Part shown: piece by piece, positions 13,306-14,961 of the stretch
Position numbering within the stretch: the stretch's first letter is position 1
Layout of the letters: every line of letters begins with the position of its first letter
Translations under genes and position numbers: made by a program
Assembly (NCBI GenBank): GCA_964499015.1
Contig: CAZCJA010000062.1
Location: 1-14,961 of the forward strand
DNA from: CAZCJA01 sp964499015
GTDB taxonomy: Bacteria; Elusimicrobiota; Elusimicrobia; F11
Reading direction: 5' to 3'
DNA length: 14,961 bases
Notes under the pieces: generated by a model
Told to the model about the DNA's origin: nothing
Databases searched by the model: none
What the model saw: only the letters and a program-made list of their open reading frames with translations

Positions 13306-14961
13306 GTGGCGCTGATCGAACTCAAAAACATCAGCCGCGTTTACAAGATGGGCGACACCGAACTCAAGGTGTTGAACGACGTCAATTTAACGATCGAGCA
13401 GGGCGAATTTGCGGCGATCATCGGCCCGTCGGGTTCCGGAAAATCCACGCTGATGCAGATCCTGGGTCTGCTCGACCGGCCCAGCGGCGGGACGTACTCC
13501 CTCTTCGGCAAAGACGTCTCGCGATTAACCGACGACGAAGCCGCGCGCACGCGCTCCAAAACAGTCGGTTTCATCTTCCAGATGTTCAACCTGCTCGCGC
13601 GCACCTCCGCCCTCGACAACGTGATGCTGCCGATGATTTATTCCTCCGCTCCCAACCGCGCCGAATACGCGAAAAAAATCCTCGAAAAAATGGGGCTGGG
13701 CAACCGGCTCGAGCACAAACCAAATCAGTTGTCCGGCGGACAACAGCAGCGCGTGGCGATTTCGCGCGCGCTCGTGAACGATCCAAAAATTATTTTCGCC
13801 GACGAACCGACCGGAAATTTGGCCTCGGACCAGGCTGCGGAAATTCTCAACATGCTGGAAGATTTCAACAAAAGCGGCATTACCGTCATCCTGGTCACAC
13901 ATGATTTGGAAATCGCCTCGCGCGCGCGGCGCGTCATCCACATTAAAGATGGAAAGATCGTGAAGGACGAACGAAAATCCGCCGCCCCGGTGAAAACCAC
14001 CCCACCTAGCCTCCCCGTTGACGAAGAACGGGGAGGAACCCATCTCCTTGGTGAATTAAAGGAGCAAGCCACCTCCGCCCTGCGCGCGCTCACCAACAAC
14101 AAAGTGCGCAGCGGCCTGTCCGTGCTCGGCATTTTGATCGGCGTGGCGGCGGTGATCGCCATGCTCGCCATGGGCCGCGGCGCGCAGAAAGCGATCGAAG
14201 CGCGGATCGCGGGGTTGGGCTCAAACCTGCTGATGCTCCGGCCCGAGGCTCCCAGTCAAGGCGGCGTGCGCAGCGGCGAAGGCTTCAGCCGCTTGCTTCT
14301 CGACGACATCGACGCGCTCAGAAGCATTCCGAACGCTAAGGCGGTCGACGGCAATGTGAATGGAAACGCCCAGGTCGTCTACGGGAATGAAAACCGCAGC
14401 GTCCGCATCGAAGCCGCTTTGCCGGTGTACGCCTCGATGCGCAACTCCCAGCCGTACTTTGGGCGATTTTTCACCGACGCCGAAAACGCCAACATGAGCC
14501 GCGTCGCCCTCCTTGGACAAACGACGGTAGCGAATCTTTTCAAGAATGAAGACCCGATCGGCCGGATCATTAAAATCAACCGGATCAACTTCGAAGTGAT
14601 CGGCGTGCTGCCGGCCAAAGGCTCCTCGGGCTGGCGCGACCAAGACGACGTGATCCTCATGCCGCTTCTAACCGGGATGCGCCGCGTGATGGGCAAGAAG
14701 TACCTCGACAACATCTACATCGAATGCGACAGCCCGGAAACGATTCAGGCCGTGACCGACGACATCACCGCGCTCATGCGCAAACGCCATCGCCTGCCCG
14801 ATTATAAGGACGACGATTTTTCCATCCGCAACATGGCCGACATTCAAGCGACATTGACCGGAACGACCAAAACGTTCACGACTCTTTTGGCGGTGGTGGC
14901 GACGATTTCCCTGTTGGTGGGCGGCATCGGCATCATGAACATCATGCTGGTCTCGGTGAGC
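13306..14961 (+). CDS. MacB-like ABC exporter, ATPase fused to FtsX-type permease (3' end outside window)
   Basis: 552 residues are visible and the frame is open to the right edge; MacB is about 650 residues. The ATPase domain has Walker A GPSGSGKST (40-48), Q-loop FIFQ, signature LSGGQQQR (142-149), Walker B IIFADEPTG with Asp166 and Glu167, and H-loop His199. After a linker (about 225-260), the first membrane helix (about 271-290, LSVLGILIGVAAVIAMLAMG) opens the MacB_PCD periplasmic region (about 292-515, with RPEAP, PVYASMRNSQPYFGRFF and FEVIGVLPAKG), and a second membrane helix begins near 525 (TLLAVVATISLLVGGIGIMN). This type of protein powers export of macrolides, peptides, lipids or siderophores through a MacA-TolC partner; the substrate is unknown. 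The GTG at 13306 starts the family pattern; no strong Shine-Dalgarno. The linker carries a GC palindrome (14010-14036). Confidence 0.92.
   Translation, partial: MALIELKNISRVYKMGDTELKVLNDVNLTIEQGEFAAIIGPSGSGKSTLMQILGLLDRPSGGTYSLFGKDVSRLTDDEAARTRSKTVGFIFQMFNLLARTSALDNVMLPMIYSSAPNRAEYAKKILEKMGLGNRLEHKPNQLSGGQQQRVAISRALVNDPKIIFADEPTGNLASDQAAEILNMLEDFNKSGITVILVTHDLEIASRARRVIHIKDGKIVKDERKSAAPVKTTPPSLPVDEERGGTHLLGELKEQATSALRALTNNKVRSGLSVLGILIGVAAVIAMLAMGRGAQKAIEARIAGLGSNLLMLRPEAPSQGGVRSGEGFSRLLLDDIDALRSIPNAKAVDGNVNGNAQVVYGNENRSVRIEAALPVYASMRNSQPYFGRFFTDAENANMSRVALLGQTTVANLFKNEDPIGRIIKINRINFEVIGVLPAKGSSGWRDQDDVILMPLLTGMRRVMGKKYLDNIYIECDSPETIQAVTDDITALMRKRHRLPDYKDDDFSIRNMADIQATLTGTTKTFTTLLAVVATISLLVGGIGIMNIMLVSVS
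14010..14036. repeat. Perfect 10-bp inverted repeat inside the MacB-like linker
   Basis: CCTCCCCGTT (14010-14019) and AACGGGGAGG (14027-14036) are perfect arms around a 7-nt loop. It is translated in frame as SLPVDEERGG (residues 235-244), just between the ATPase and the first membrane helix, where sequence is tolerant. It has the look of the GC-rich palindromic repeats dispersed in many genomes; only one clear copy of this exact form is in the window. Confidence 0.5.

Noticed and set aside
13525..14171. Minus-strand frames opposite the ABC exporter
   Set aside because: The plus strand encodes intact Walker A, signature and Walker B motifs and a membrane helix in the same stretch.

Overview
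The window reads as a chromosomal segment of a GC-rich Gram-negative (diderm) bacterium. Evidence for two membranes is an outer-membrane TolC-type channel with a periplasmic adaptor and a MacB-like ABC pump, a DUF481/YdiY-like barrel protein, a barrel-like protein ending in Tyr at the left edge, and a Spy/CpxP-like periplasmic protein. The combination (TPR-fused SpoIID, MepM-like peptidase, short-hairpin adaptor, in-frame GC palindromes) suggests a lineage outside the usual model proteobacteria. The sequence alone does not fix the phylum.

Layout. Bases 2-694 (+) hold the C-terminal end of a DUF4105-like protein that starts outside the window. It meets, tail to tail with a 17-bp overlap, a lipoprotein alpha/beta hydrolase (678-1508, -). 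A serine hydrolase of the class A beta-lactamase fold (1595-2515, +) is divergent from the hydrolase. It converges on a long minus-strand gene run, and a perfect 22-bp palindrome contains both stop codons. That run, read from 9697 down to 2528, is: pirin, a one-TM protein of unknown function, MscL, DUF481 barrel protein, NCS2 purine/uracil-type permease, TPR-SpoIID glycan-strand enzyme, and a MepM-like M23 endopeptidase. The last five are tightly packed (gaps 12 and 6 bp, then two 4-bp ATGA overlaps), so they probably form one envelope/cell-wall operon.

Divergent from pirin is a plus-strand operon (9764 to the right edge): an ECF sigma factor, a small one-TM protein in the anti-sigma position, a Spy/CpxP-like periplasmic protein, a TolC-family channel, a MacA-like adaptor and a MacB-like ABC ATPase-permease cut by the window end. 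Three of its junctions overlap. It looks like a self-contained envelope-stress module: the sigma factor and its putative control proteins are encoded together with the complete tripartite exporter they may govern.

Non-coding signals worth attention are two GC-rich palindromes inside reading frames (left edge and 14010-14036), the stop-codon palindrome at 2511-2532, a hairpin abutting a start codon at 8942-8973, a candidate ECF-type promoter in front of pirin, and -10-like hexamers 7-12 nt upstream of several first genes that lack a Shine-Dalgarno sequence, which hints at leaderless transcripts. No RNA gene, insertion sequence, CRISPR array or gene-free stretch over 300 bases was seen.
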